64,000 bases of DNA from Microvirga soli (GCF_016734765.1 NZ_JAERQE010000002.1:310001-374000); one strand, 5' to 3'. Positions 1-8,960 are shown, counted from the first letter of the stretch. The notes: a model not told the origin generated them from the sequence alone. Numbers and translations: made by a program.

Positions 1-126
1 GGGCCGGCGTTCCCCGGATGCCACAAGCCTTATGAGGGCCCACCCGAGCACCACAGCCCACATGGTTGTGGCGGCCGAGGAGGTTTGCTGCGTTCCAGGT
101 TGCTGGACAGCCGGATTATTCGCCAT
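1..126 (-). CDS. N-terminus of an unidentified membrane protein, cut by the window edge
   Basis: An open minus-strand frame starts with ATG at 126 and stays open for 42 codons to the window edge. The translation begins MANNPAVQQPGTQQTSS and continues into a hydrophobic stretch at about residues 22-36 (WAVVLGWALIRLVA), so it looks like a Gln/Ser/Thr-rich cytoplasmic tail followed by a first membrane segment. A GAGG lies about 13 nt before the ATG, which is only weak support for a ribosome site. It is divergent from the GT87 gene at 339. The family cannot be recognised from 42 residues, and the reading could be chance. Confidence 0.35.
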   Translation of the reverse strand, partial: MANNPAVQQPGTQQTSSAATTMWAVVLGWALIRLVASGERRP

Positions 127-338
127 AGTCAGACACAGCCTCACTTGTCGGTTGCCAGCCGGAACGGCTTTGGCTCAACCGTAAACCGCGCAAATTAGGC
201 AGCGGTTCCAAATGGTTGTCTCCGTCGCACAGGATAACGTCTGCAAAGTTTCGCACTTGATCCTGCAAGGGTATGTTTCGAACAGGGCTGCACTACAACC
301 CAGGATGAGTCCTTCAACCTTGACTTTAAGGAGCAGCA
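127..338. other. Non-coding gap upstream of the GT87 gene
   Basis: This gap lies between the partial minus-strand gene and the GT87 gene and should hold their divergent promoters. The only clear signal is the ribosome site AAGGAG at about 328-333, just before the ATG at 339. I see no convincing -35/-10 pair and no RNA gene. Confidence 0.4.
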
Positions 339-1517
339 ATGACGCGAGTGGCGCGCTGGGTCACAGGCCTCCTCATTGTCATCGCGGCTCTCCTGGCGAT
401 CCGCGCCGAGTTTCCCCGCATCATCCATGAGCCCGGCTTGTGGGATTTTGGATCCTTCGTGGCATCCGGCCGCGCAGCAAGCGAAGGGCTCAATCCGTAT
501 GGGATTTACCCGCTGACTCTTCGCGTGGAGTTGCCGGGGTTCGAATCGTGGAATCCTAATCTCAATCCGCCTATCTCGGCGCTTTTGTTCCAGGCCTTCG
601 ATGTGGCAGATCCTTATGTGACATATCAGGTCTGGCGCTGGATCTCGGTGGCTATCTATGCGGCGGCGATCCTTCTTCTCGTCAGCCGGGGCAGCAATCG
701 TGTTGAGGCATTGGTCATCGCCATATGGGCTTTTGCGATGGCCGGATTCTGGGACACGCTCTTTCTCGGGCAGATCTATCTGCCGCTGGTTCTCGCAGGC
801 GTTGCAGCGTGGCTACTGCTTGAGCGAGGAGAGGGCTTTTGGGCTGGTCTTCTCATCGGCATCATCGTGGCCATGAAACCGAACTTTCTGGTCTGGCCGG
901 TGCTTCTGCTTCTCTCGGGGCAGCATCGGTCTGCGCTTGCTGCCTTCGTCACGGCCGGCGCCATCAGCTTGATCCCGCTGGTGATCTATGGGCCCGATGT
1001 TTACCGCCAATGGTTCGAGCTCGTCGCTGCAGACGGAGGCCGTGCTCTCTTTCTCACGAACGGATCCTTTGCTGGACTTGCCGCGCGGGCCGGCATCCCG
1101 TCGTTCGGTCTGGTGATCGGCATTCTTCTCCTGCTGGGGTTGGCGGTCTGGGCTTTGTGGCGACGGCCCGATGTTCTCACGGTCAGCGCCATGGCACTCC
1201 TGGCCTCAATTCTTGCTTCGCCGCTCGGCTGGATTCATTACACGCTGTTCCTGCTCCCCGTGGTCGTGATGCATTGGAACCGATTGGCCATGCGGGTCGT
1301 CGCCCTGCTGCTCATCATCCCGGTCCCCTTCATCATCGATCAACTGGGAAAGCCGGCTTGGCTTCAGCTGACCATCGGTTCCGTCTATGGCTGGGCACTG
1401 GTGCTGTGCCTCGTCATTCTCATCGCTGAGGAGTGGCGTCGCATCAGGCAGGGCGATGGCCGGAAATCGTCCGCGATGCCGTTGCCTGAGCGCCAATACA
1501 GGTCAACTGCCTCTTGA
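339..1517 (+). CDS. GT87 (DUF2029) family membrane glycosyltransferase
   Basis: The product is a 392-residue polytopic membrane protein with about 9-10 hydrophobic segments, as in GT-C fold glycosyltransferases that use polyprenyl-phosphate sugars. GT87-type landmarks are visible: Asp36 in the first extracytoplasmic loop (LWDFGSF), a WNPNLNPP stretch at 71-78, GQ at 144-145 and KPN at 180-182. In mycobacteria GT87 includes the mannosyltransferase PimE and the arabinofuranosyltransferase AftC, so family membership is better supported than substrate. The start is backed by AAGGAG. The gene converges on the operon that ends at 1530 with only 12 nt between stops. An arabinosyl or mannosyl transfer role is inferred from that neighbour. 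Confidence 0.8.
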   Translation: MTRVARWVTGLLIVIAALLAIRAEFPRIIHEPGLWDFGSFVASGRAASEGLNPYGIYPLTLRVELPGFESWNPNLNPPISALLFQAFDVADPYVTYQVWRWISVAIYAAAILLLVSRGSNRVEALVIAIWAFAMAGFWDTLFLGQIYLPLVLAGVAAWLLLERGEGFWAGLLIGIIVAMKPNFLVWPVLLLLSGQHRSALAAFVTAGAISLIPLVIYGPDVYRQWFELVAADGGRALFLTNGSFAGLAARAGIPSFGLVIGILLLLGLAVWALWRRPDVLTVSAMALLASILASPLGWIHYTLFLLPVVVMHWNRLAMRVVALLLIIPVPFIIDQLGKPAWLQLTIGSVYGWALVLCLVILIAEEWRRIRQGDGRKSSAMPLPERQYRSTAS

Positions 1518-1529
1518 GGATGCGATTAG

Positions 1530-3152
1530 TCAGCCGCCGCTTGAAGGAGATGTCTTCTCCTTGCCCTGTTCGGCTTCCGGTGAGCGGCTGACTGTCTCTG
1601 CGGGTTCGCGCCTCATATAGACCTTCCAGTCCTTTGTTTCCTTTTCAAGGTCATAATGGTCCGACAGATAGTCCGCATAGATCTGGCGCAAGCCTTCGGC
1701 AGTTGAGAATTCGACGGGCCATTTCGGCTCCATCACAACGTGTACATCCTGGAAGAGCGTCTCGGGAGGAAGGTGGTGGTGCTCGTTGATCGTGCGCCCC
1801 CAATGATGCCACGTGCTGTCGCCTCGCGGCGGTGCAAGGCCGAGTCCGGCCGAGAACGGACCCACGAAATCGAGAACGTGGACCCGGCCCGCCTCGGGGC
1901 CGAGCGCAGAAAGAGCCCGAGCCCCGTCGCCGAGGCTTTCGAGGTAGCGAGAGAAGGCCGGATAGCTATCCTCGGTCCACAACTGCACGAGCCTGACCCG
2001 ATCGAATTTGGGCAAAGGTACTGGCTGGCCCTGGCTCGTGCTGGCCAGAGCGGCGTGGAGGCCGAGAGTGGCGGCATGGTGAATGCTGCTCGGCAGAACG
2101 AGGGCCAGAAGCAGAAGCTGAGTGCCAGCAGCCAGGGCCGGAGCTTTCCTGTCAATTGGTGCCGGAGCCGTTCGCGCCAGAAGCTCCGCCGCGACGGCCG
2201 CTCCGGCTGGGAGGATGACGATGCCTCCGGTCTGGAAGTTCTGCATGATCAGCATGAAGCCGGAGCCGGCGCAGAACCCATAAAACAGGAAATCGCGGAA
2301 GCTGCGCGTGCGCCAGAGGGCGAAGGCGGCGAACAGGACGAACAAGGTATAGTCGGCCAAGTTCCTGAAGAACATGGCGACGAGTTCATCCATGGATTTG
2401 AAGCTGCCGCTGACACCACCTGCCAGAAGGAGGTCATTGAAGTGGGCTTCCGTTGCATCCCAGACGGTTTCGATCAGCAGACCTCCCGCGAGGACCAAGC
2501 CGAATGCCCCCAGTGTCCATCGCCGCTGCTGCGAGTCGAGCAGCATCAGGATGAGAAAGCCCAGTGCCACCAACCCGTAGCTGAGCTTCATATACAGCAT
2601 GAGCAGGGTCAGCGATGCGGCGCAGAAGGCATCGATCAGGCTTTGAAACGAGCGGCGGTGGGCTGGCCTGAGATACATGATCAGGAGGAGGCCGAGAGCC
2701 GCCCAGCCGATCCGGTTGTAGAACATACCGAAGGAGAGACCGGCAATGCTCTCGCCCAGATTGATGGGAACGGCTGCGACCAGGATCAGGAAGATGGAAA
2801 GAGGCAGGGCAATGGCAGGTCTCAGTCGCGAACTGACGATGTGGGCTGCGGCCAATGCTATCATCAGAACCAGAAGCGCGATTCCTACCGGCATGGCTGC
2901 GCCCAGACGCCCGGAGATCCAGTAGCCCAAGGCCGGCACGTAATAGACGAGGGGGCCGAGGGCCGTGTGGAAGTCACGGTTCGGAACCTGTCCTTCGCTG
3001 ACGCGATGAACACCATCAAGGAAGATGAAGAGGTCGTTCAGGTAGCGTGTCGTAACCGTCTGGCCCGGAAGAGCGAGCAGCAGGGCACAGATCGTCGCCA
3101 TAGCAAGAACGAGCGCCGCCACGGATGCCGGGCGTATCTTCGAAACATTCAT
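1530..3152 (-). CDS. GT-C-like polytopic membrane protein, third of three tandem paralogues
   Basis: The product has 540 residues, about 11 hydrophobic segments and a soluble C-terminal part. The first loop carries YLNDLFIFLDG with Asp40 and Asp46, then GQVPNRDFHTALGP with Asp60. A RDF/GP pattern after the first membrane helix is common in GT-C glycosyltransferases, so a lipid-linked sugar transferase is inferred; I cannot assign a GT family. The C-terminal region shares RGD-x-W-x-x-W and HHLPPETL with its two paralogues. The start is set at ATG 3152 because ATGA overlaps the upstream stop. A longer frame to 3257 would add 35 residues lying inside the neighbour. It is the last gene of the arabinose-type operon. 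Confidence 0.75.
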   Translation of the reverse strand: MNVSKIRPASVAALVLAMATICALLLALPGQTVTTRYLNDLFIFLDGVHRVSEGQVPNRDFHTALGPLVYYVPALGYWISGRLGAAMPVGIALLVLMIALAAAHIVSSRLRPAIALPLSIFLILVAAVPINLGESIAGLSFGMFYNRIGWAALGLLLIMYLRPAHRRSFQSLIDAFCAASLTLLMLYMKLSYGLVALGFLILMLLDSQQRRWTLGAFGLVLAGGLLIETVWDATEAHFNDLLLAGGVSGSFKSMDELVAMFFRNLADYTLFVLFAAFALWRTRSFRDFLFYGFCAGSGFMLIMQNFQTGGIVILPAGAAVAAELLARTAPAPIDRKAPALAAGTQLLLLALVLPSSIHHAATLGLHAALASTSQGQPVPLPKFDRVRLVQLWTEDSYPAFSRYLESLGDGARALSALGPEAGRVHVLDFVGPFSAGLGLAPPRGDSTWHHWGRTINEHHHLPPETLFQDVHVVMEPKWPVEFSTAEGLRQIYADYLSDHYDLEKETKDWKVYMRREPAETVSRSPEAEQGKEKTSPSSGG

Positions 3153-4771
3153 GGTGACATTCCATCCCCAGCCCCAACACGGGATGGCTTTGCATGTTCC
3201 ACCGACTGTCCGACGCTGCTGAGCACACGCGCTTCGCGGCGCTTGTACACGGTCCACAGGTCGGTCTGGCGGATGGGATCAAATGCCTCTTGGATATAAG
3301 CTCCGTAGAGATTGCGCAGTGGGATGCCGTTGATCCCGGCCTTCGGCACCATCAGCACATCGACGTTTCCAAGTAACCGCTCCGGAGGCAGGTGGTGGGC
3401 ATCATTGATGTTGCGTCCCCAGTGGAGCCAGGCGTAGTCGCCGCGGGAGGGGGGCAGACCAAGGCCTGCCGTAAAGGGATTGGCGAAATCCAGCACCGAC
3501 ACATTCTCGGGCTTCACGGGAAGTTGGCTAAGGAGCTGCGCGCCTTCGCGGACGCTCATGAGATAGTCGGTCATGAAAGTGCGGTCGCCCGGCACCCAAA
3601 GTTTGGTCAGCCTCAGCTCACCGAAGCGAGGCAGCCCGAAAGGCTCGCCCGTCCGTGTGACGGCCGCGACGGAATGCACACCAAGCGCCGCAAAGCAGTG
3701 AAGGCTCGTCGGCAGGAGAAAGGCGATCAGCAGAAGCGGAGCCCCCTGGGCCAGGACCCCATGGCTTTCATGGCCGGCAAGACGGCGGGAGCGCAACAGG
3801 ATCTCCGTCGCGACGGCTGCGCCGGCGAACACAGTGATGATCCCCCAGGGTTGAGAGTTCTGGCTCTGAATGATCAGGCCAGGGCCTGCGCAGATCCCGA
3901 AGAACAGCAGATCGCGAAGGCTGCGTGTTCGCCACAGCACGAGGACCGTGAAAATGGCGAGGATCGCGTAATCGGCAAGGTGGCGGAGGAACGCCAATGA
4001 CAGATCGACGATGCCCCGGGGCCCGCTCACCCGGCCTGCGAGCGCGAGATCCTCAAGATGAGAAAGAGAGGATTGCCAGACAGCCTCGATGAGAAGGGCG
4101 GAGACGGCAATCAGGCCGAAAGCCCACAAGACCCAGCGACGCTGGCGAGCGTCGAACAGCATGAAGCCGAGAAAAGCGAGAGCAACCAGACCGTAGGTCA
4201 CTTTGGTGTAGACCATCGCCAGGGCGAGAACCGCCCCGCAGAGAGCGTCGAGCAGATATTGGCGCCCATGTGGCTTCTCAGGCTGGAGATACATGACGAG
4301 AAGCAGGCTGAGGGCCGCCCAACCGATCCGGTTGTAGAACATCGCGAAAGACAGTGATGCGATGCTCTCTCCGAGATTCGTGGGAACGGCGACGATCAGG
4401 AGCAGGAACAGGCCATAGGGGATTGCCACCACCGGCTGCAGGCGTGAACCGAGAATGTGGATCATCGGCAGGGCAAGCCCGACAGTCATGGCAGCCATGG
4501 CTGCTGGCATCGCGCCGCCCACGCTGCCGGAGATCCAGTATCCGAGAGCCGGGACGTAGAACGACAGCGGGCCCAAGGCCGTATGAAAGTCGCGGTTTGG
4601 AACCTGACCCGAGGCAATCCGATGAGCGCCGTCGAGAAAGATGAACAGATCGTTGAGGTACGCGGTCGTGATCGTCTGCCCCGGCAGCGCAAGGAGCAAT
4701 CCGAATGCTGCTGCCGCAATTAGAAGGGTGCTGGAGACCCAGCGCGTCTGCCGCGCGAGACGAGTCGTCAT
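3149..4771 (-). CDS. GT-C-like polytopic membrane protein, second tandem paralogue
   Basis: This is a 540-residue membrane protein with the same plan as both neighbours: one N-terminal helix, a loop with YLNDLFIFLDG (Asp41, Asp47) and RDFHTALGP (Asp61), about ten further helices, and a C-terminal extracytoplasmic region containing RGDYAWLHWGRN and HHLPPERL. The three copies are the same length but clearly diverged, so the duplication is old. ATGA overlaps join it to the genes on both sides, which implies coupled translation. A role as glycosyltransferase using the donor made by the upstream genes is inferred; a structural or transport role is the alternative. Confidence 0.75.
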   Translation of the reverse strand: MTTRLARQTRWVSSTLLIAAAAFGLLLALPGQTITTAYLNDLFIFLDGAHRIASGQVPNRDFHTALGPLSFYVPALGYWISGSVGGAMPAAMAAMTVGLALPMIHILGSRLQPVVAIPYGLFLLLIVAVPTNLGESIASLSFAMFYNRIGWAALSLLLVMYLQPEKPHGRQYLLDALCGAVLALAMVYTKVTYGLVALAFLGFMLFDARQRRWVLWAFGLIAVSALLIEAVWQSSLSHLEDLALAGRVSGPRGIVDLSLAFLRHLADYAILAIFTVLVLWRTRSLRDLLFFGICAGPGLIIQSQNSQPWGIITVFAGAAVATEILLRSRRLAGHESHGVLAQGAPLLLIAFLLPTSLHCFAALGVHSVAAVTRTGEPFGLPRFGELRLTKLWVPGDRTFMTDYLMSVREGAQLLSQLPVKPENVSVLDFANPFTAGLGLPPSRGDYAWLHWGRNINDAHHLPPERLLGNVDVLMVPKAGINGIPLRNLYGAYIQEAFDPIRQTDLWTVYKRREARVLSSVGQSVEHAKPSRVGAGDGMSP

Positions 4772-6384
4772 GAACGACCGTCCTGATTCAATGCGGCCTC
4801 AGGAATCGAAGAGGCTCGGCGCCGGTACAACTTCCAATGCTCTGTTTCCTCAGCCGTTTCGAATTGCGCTGCGATATAGGGACCGTAGAGAGCCTGAAGC
4901 TGTGGCAGCGGTCCTTCTGCAGCATTCGGACTATCGGCAGGTTTCGGCTCCATCACGAACTGCACATCGGCGAGCAGCGTGTCGGCCGGAATATGGTTCG
5001 CGCGCCCGAGAGTGCGTTCCCATTGCAGCCATGGTGTATCGCCTTGCGCCGGAGGAGCGTTGAGCGCCATCGAGAACGCGTTTCCTGTATCGAGCACGAA
5101 GATCCGGCCCGGCTTCGGATCGAGCCTTGATAGGGCGTCGAATCCATCGCGTAGAACCTCCTGATAGGCGGAGGCCGTATCGTAGTCGTTCCATGTCCAG
5201 AGGTTCGCCACCCGAACCTGCTCCAGGTTCGGGAGCGATATGGCGGAACCTGATCTCAGGCTCGCTGCAACCGTGTGAAGGCTGAGCGCTGCCAAGGAAT
5301 GGATACTGGTGGGCAGCACGACGGCAAGAAAAAGCAGCTTCGCGCCTGCAGCCGTCGACCAACCGCCCGGATCGATGGTTCCTGCCCGGCGATCCTCTGA
5401 CCGAAGGATCGTTTCCGCAGCAACAGCCGCCGCGCCGTGAAGCATGATGATGCCCCAGGCCTGGAAGTTCTGATTGATGATCAGAAAGCCTGCTACGGCG
5501 CAGAAGGCATAGAACAGAAGATCCCGGATGCTGTGGGTGCGGTATAGGGCCATCCCGGCGAAGAGGCCGAGCAGGACATAGTCGCTGAGGTTCACGAGGA
5601 CGTGGTCCACGATCTGCCCCCAGGTGCCGCGCAGCCCGCCACCTACATCGAAGGCCATCCGCAGATCTGCCAGATGAGCCAGGGACGATTGCCAGACGAG
5701 TTCGATGATCAGCGCGGCAAGGATTGTTAATCCCAAGGCAATGGCGGACCAGCGGCGCTGCCGATGGTCGAAAAGCATGAACAGAAGAAAGGCAAGGGCA
5801 ACAACACCGTAGCTGAGCTTCGTGTAGAGCATCAGCAGAGTGAGGGCAGTTGCGCAGGCCTTATCAAGGATCGCCTGGCGCCGACTGATGCTCAATGGCT
5901 GGAGGTACATGACGAGGAGCACGCCCAGCGCAGCCCAGCCGATCCGGTTGTAAAACTTGGCGAAGGACAGGGCGGTGACGCCCTCGCCGAGATTGATAGG
6001 CACCGCCACGATCAGGAGCAGGAATACGCCGTAAGGAATGGCAATGAAAGGATGAAGCCGTGAGCTGAGAACATGTGCCATCGGCAGGGCAATCAGAAGC
6101 GTGACCAGGGCCATGGCCGTGGGCATTGCGCCGCCGAGGGTTCCCGAAAGAGCATAGCCGGCAGCCGAAAGGTAATAGGCAAATGGACCCAGAGGGGTAT
6201 GGAAATCCTGGTTCGGCACCTGGCCTGCGGAAACCCGGTAGGCGCCGTCCAGGATGACGAAGAGGTCATTCAAATAATGGGTCGTGACGGTTTGTCCGGG
6301 GAGGGCGAGCAGCAGGGCAAAGAGAACTGCGGCAGCCAGCAGAATCGGACCCACCTTCATGGGGCGCTCAGTCCAGAGCCGCAT
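4768..6384 (-). CDS. GT-C-like polytopic membrane protein, first tandem paralogue
   Basis: The product has 538 residues and the same architecture as the two downstream copies. It has YLNDLFVILDG (Asp40, Asp46), and QDFHTPLGP replaces RDFHTALGP, so the Arg next to Asp60 is Gln here. The C-terminal region keeps QGDTPWLQWERT and NHIPADTL. The start at 6384 is supported by GGGAGGTC about 8 nt upstream. It lies 25 nt after the DprE2-like gene. In mycobacteria the gene after dprE2 is the GT-C arabinosyltransferase aftA, so the position agrees with an arabinosyltransferase-like role. That role is inferred from context, not from detectable homology. Confidence 0.75.
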   Translation of the reverse strand: MRLWTERPMKVGPILLAAAVLFALLLALPGQTVTTHYLNDLFVILDGAYRVSAGQVPNQDFHTPLGPFAYYLSAAGYALSGTLGGAMPTAMALVTLLIALPMAHVLSSRLHPFIAIPYGVFLLLIVAVPINLGEGVTALSFAKFYNRIGWAALGVLLVMYLQPLSISRRQAILDKACATALTLLMLYTKLSYGVVALAFLLFMLFDHRQRRWSAIALGLTILAALIIELVWQSSLAHLADLRMAFDVGGGLRGTWGQIVDHVLVNLSDYVLLGLFAGMALYRTHSIRDLLFYAFCAVAGFLIINQNFQAWGIIMLHGAAAVAAETILRSEDRRAGTIDPGGWSTAAGAKLLFLAVVLPTSIHSLAALSLHTVAASLRSGSAISLPNLEQVRVANLWTWNDYDTASAYQEVLRDGFDALSRLDPKPGRIFVLDTGNAFSMALNAPPAQGDTPWLQWERTLGRANHIPADTLLADVQFVMEPKPADSPNAAEGPLPQLQALYGPYIAAQFETAEETEHWKLYRRRASSIPEAALNQDGRS

Positions 6385-6409
6385 GGTTTTGACCTCCCTG
6401 CGTCGAGGG

Positions 6410-7153
6410 TTAGAGGCGCAAGCGCTTGAAGAAGCGCTCCGGGATGCTTCCCACCGCCATCATAACGGGGCGCCAGATCGGGCGCACATAGATCACATCG
6501 CGGCTGCTCTTCTCGGCTGCCGTGAAGATGGCGCGTCCAACCTCGCTGGGCTCCGCGGTCAGGACGGGAGGCAGCTTCATGCCTGCTGTCATCTGCGTGC
6601 GCACGAAACCGGGTTTGATGGTGACCACCCGCAGGCCCTTGGGCGCCAAGCGGTTGCGCAGGCCTGACAGGAACGCCGTAAAGCCCGCCTTGGCAGCGCC
6701 ATAGAGATAGTTGGAGCCGCGACCGCGATCACCTGCCACGGAACTCACGCCTACGAGAGTACCGGATCCGCGTGCCAGGAAGCGCTCGGCGAAGAAGCCG
6801 AGCAGGAGTGCCGGACCCTCAAAATTCGTCCGCAGCACAAGGGATGCGTGGGCAGTATCGGCTTGGCCCTTGGCCTGATCGCCCAGTTCGCCGACAACGC
6901 ACACCACCGTGTCAGGCAGCGTAGGCAGGCTGGTGGCAAAGCTCTCGAAGTCGCCGGTCTCGAGAATGTCGAGCCGGTGCACCGTCACCTCGGCGCCGGT
7001 GCGAGCACGGATGTCGTCAGCGTTGCGACGGGCCTCCTCCTCGTTCCGGGCAGCGAGCTGCACGTGCCATCCGGCCTGAGCGTAGTGCAGAGCCGTGGCG
7101 CGCCCGATATCGGAGGTGCCGCCGACGAGAAGAAGGATTTTGGAAGGTTCCAT
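6410..7153 (-). CDS. dprE2: DprE2-like short-chain dehydrogenase (polyprenyl-phosphoryl 2-ketoribose reductase)
   Basis: The product is a 247-residue classical SDR with a nucleotide-binding GGTSDIG at 11-17, Ser137/138 and the catalytic pair Tyr151-xxx-Lys155. Mycobacterial DprE2 reduces the keto intermediate made by DprE1 to polyprenyl-phosphoryl-D-arabinose using NADH. The assignment rests on the SDR fold, the length, and the position directly after a convincing DprE1 homologue. The start codon overlaps the dprE1 stop (TGATG), so the two are probably translated together. The SDR fold alone does not fix the substrate; without its neighbour this would only be called an SDR. Confidence 0.8.
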   Translation of the reverse strand: MEPSKILLLVGGTSDIGRATALHYAQAGWHVQLAARNEEEARRNADDIRARTGAEVTVHRLDILETGDFESFATSLPTLPDTVVCVVGELGDQAKGQADTAHASLVLRTNFEGPALLLGFFAERFLARGSGTLVGVSSVAGDRGRGSNYLYGAAKAGFTAFLSGLRNRLAPKGLRVVTIKPGFVRTQMTAGMKLPPVLTAEPSEVGRAIFTAAEKSSRDVIYVRPIWRPVMMAVGSIPERFFKRLRL

Positions 7154-8487
7154 CAGATGCCCAGCCGTACAGACAGACGCGAAGAGACTCTGCCAGTCGC
7201 ACCGATGGCCCGCCGCAGGTCACGGAAGCGGGACAATCCGGGATAACCAGCCTCGAAGGTTGCAGGCGATTGCCTTGCATCCTTGGCTAGATAGAGCCGA
7301 CCCCCGGCTTCGACCACCAAACGGTCAAGCTCGTCGAGCAGAGGGAAGACATCGTCGCTGACGGGCAGATCGAGGGTCAGGGTGAAGCCCTCAAGCGGGA
7401 ACGAGAGGTCGCCGTGGCCCGCGCCAAGCTGCTTGAGTACAGCCAGGAATGACGCGCTGCCGTGCTTGGAGATGCGTTCAAGGATGCCGCCCAGGACCGC
7501 TTGAGCCTGCGCCGTGGGGATGACGCACTGATACTGAAGGAAGCCACGCCGCCCATAGATCCGATTCCAGCTGCCGATTCCATCGAGGGGAAAGAAATAC
7601 GGATTCCAATGAACCAGGAAGGGATAGCCGGATTTCACGGCCCCTGCCCGGAAGTACAACTCGTTGAAGGCGGACACTGATAGACGGTTGAGAGTGAAAG
7701 CGGGCAGGTCAAGGGGAACGCCCAGGCGTCCAAGCTTGGAGGCTGGATAGGGCTCAGCCCCCGGCTGAAGGGCATCCAGATCCCGTTGGGTGGCATGCTC
7801 GGCCGCAAAGATCAGCGAACGACCGAGCGAAGCGCCACGGGCCAGGCAGTCGATCCAGGCCACCGAATAGGTCGCGTTGCTCGTCGTCTGGAGAGCCTGG
7901 ATGGCGTCGTCGAGATTGCGGGCGACACTGGTCGTCTGGCGCATCCACCCGGTCTCGATAGGGCGGAGCCGGAAGGTGGCGTCGAGGATGGTTCCTGTGA
8001 GCCCCATCCCGCTGATCGTAGCGGACAGAAGTTCGGGATTCTCATTGCGTGAGCACGTGACGACGCCACCGTCCGGCAGAGCCAGGGTCAGGCTCTCCAC
8101 ATGGTCGCCAAACCCGCCGTCCCGGTGATGGTTCTTGCCGTGGACATCCGAGGCGATCATGCCGCCGATGGTGACGAACTTGGTGCCCGGCACAACAGGA
8201 GGGAAGAAGCCCTTCGGGACCACGATGCCGAGCAGATCGGAGAGCAGGACCCCGGCTTCCACCTGGATGCGGCCTGTCGCCGGATCGAAAGCCCGAATGC
8301 GGTCGAGCCCCCGGGCCATGAGGGTCACGCGTTCTCCGATGGCGGCATCGCCATAGGCCCGCCCGTTGCCGCGGGCCACCAGTCCGGTCCGGGAGGCCAT
8401 CAGGGAAGGGAGGGCGTTGGGGGACGAGGGGCTGAGGGTCTCTGACGGATGGCGGGGGTAGCGTCCCCAACCGGTGAGTTCCGTCAT
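7153..8487 (-). CDS. dprE1: DprE1-like FAD-dependent polyprenyl-phosphoryl-ribose 2-oxidase
   Basis: The product is a 444-residue FAD-binding oxidoreductase of the vanillyl-alcohol-oxidase type. The FAD pyrophosphate loop GNGRAYGD is at 40-47 and GGMIASDVHGKNHH at 108-121. Further on are WNRIYGRRGFLQYQ and RLYLAKDAR with Lys402. These match M. tuberculosis DprE1, where Lys418 is essential and Cys387 is the target of covalent inhibitors. The 31-residue spacing between those two sites is conserved here, but the cysteine position is Thr371. DprE1 oxidises the 2-OH of polyprenyl-phosphoryl ribose, the first half of epimerisation to arabinose. The start overlaps the gtrA stop by ATGA. Confidence 0.9.
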   Translation of the reverse strand: MTELTGWGRYPRHPSETLSPSSPNALPSLMASRTGLVARGNGRAYGDAAIGERVTLMARGLDRIRAFDPATGRIQVEAGVLLSDLLGIVVPKGFFPPVVPGTKFVTIGGMIASDVHGKNHHRDGGFGDHVESLTLALPDGGVVTCSRNENPELLSATISGMGLTGTILDATFRLRPIETGWMRQTTSVARNLDDAIQALQTTSNATYSVAWIDCLARGASLGRSLIFAAEHATQRDLDALQPGAEPYPASKLGRLGVPLDLPAFTLNRLSVSAFNELYFRAGAVKSGYPFLVHWNPYFFPLDGIGSWNRIYGRRGFLQYQCVIPTAQAQAVLGGILERISKHGSASFLAVLKQLGAGHGDLSFPLEGFTLTLDLPVSDDVFPLLDELDRLVVEAGGRLYLAKDARQSPATFEAGYPGLSRFRDLRRAIGATGRVSSRLSVRLGI

Positions 8488-8957
8488 GCCTGCCGCTCCT
8501 TGAACACGAAGGTCCGATCCAGAATGAACTTGGCCGCATAGCCAATCGCAAGTCCGAGCACCGCACCGGTATACTTTGCCAGATCCGTCTGCCAGATCAT
8601 CCAGAAAGCCACCTCGAAACCCCAGAATACCAAGGTGGTCAGGACGCTGAAGGCACCATAAAGGGTGATCTTCTGGACCTCCTGCCGAGGGCTCCCATAG
8701 TCATCGTCGAACACCCACTTCTTGTCGAGCACGTATTTGAGGATGAAGCCGGCGGCCGTGCCCATCAAGATGGACAAAGCCAAGGGGGCTATCGGCGCGA
8801 TCCCGACGACGATCTCCTGGGTGACCAGGTTGACCAGCGTCGCGATGAAGGCGAACACCACATAGCGGACGAACATCATCGACCCCGCTTTGCCCCTAGG
8901 GTCCGCGGGAGGCTTCGGCAGGAGCTCGCGCTCTCCAATCACTGACTTGATAGACAT
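8484..8957 (-). CDS. GtrA family membrane protein
   Basis: The product is a 157-residue protein with four predicted membrane segments (about residues 28-48, 55-78, 96-118 and 125-147) in the compact GtrA arrangement. GtrA proteins are linked to polyprenyl-linked sugar translocation or to organising glycosyltransferases. The mycobacterial homologue Rv3789 sits directly before dprE1, as here. A role in moving or presenting polyprenyl-phosphoryl-arabinose is inferred from that synteny. About 27 polar N-terminal residues precede the first helix; an internal Met pair at 27-28 is an alternative start. It lies 3 nt after the HAD-UbiA gene. Confidence 0.85.
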   Translation of the reverse strand: MSIKSVIGERELLPKPPADPRGKAGSMMFVRYVVFAFIATLVNLVTQEIVVGIAPIAPLALSILMGTAAGFILKYVLDKKWVFDDDYGSPRQEVQKITLYGAFSVLTTLVFWGFEVAFWMIWQTDLAKYTGAVLGLAIGYAAKFILDRTFVFKERQA

Positions 8958-8960
8958 AGC

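Noticed and set aside
1740..3299. 519-codon plus-strand frame opposite the third GT-C-like gene
   Set aside because: It is antisense to a well supported membrane protein with conserved paralogues. Its product is low-complexity (Glu, Gln, Arg, Gly), as expected for an antisense shadow in GC-rich DNA.
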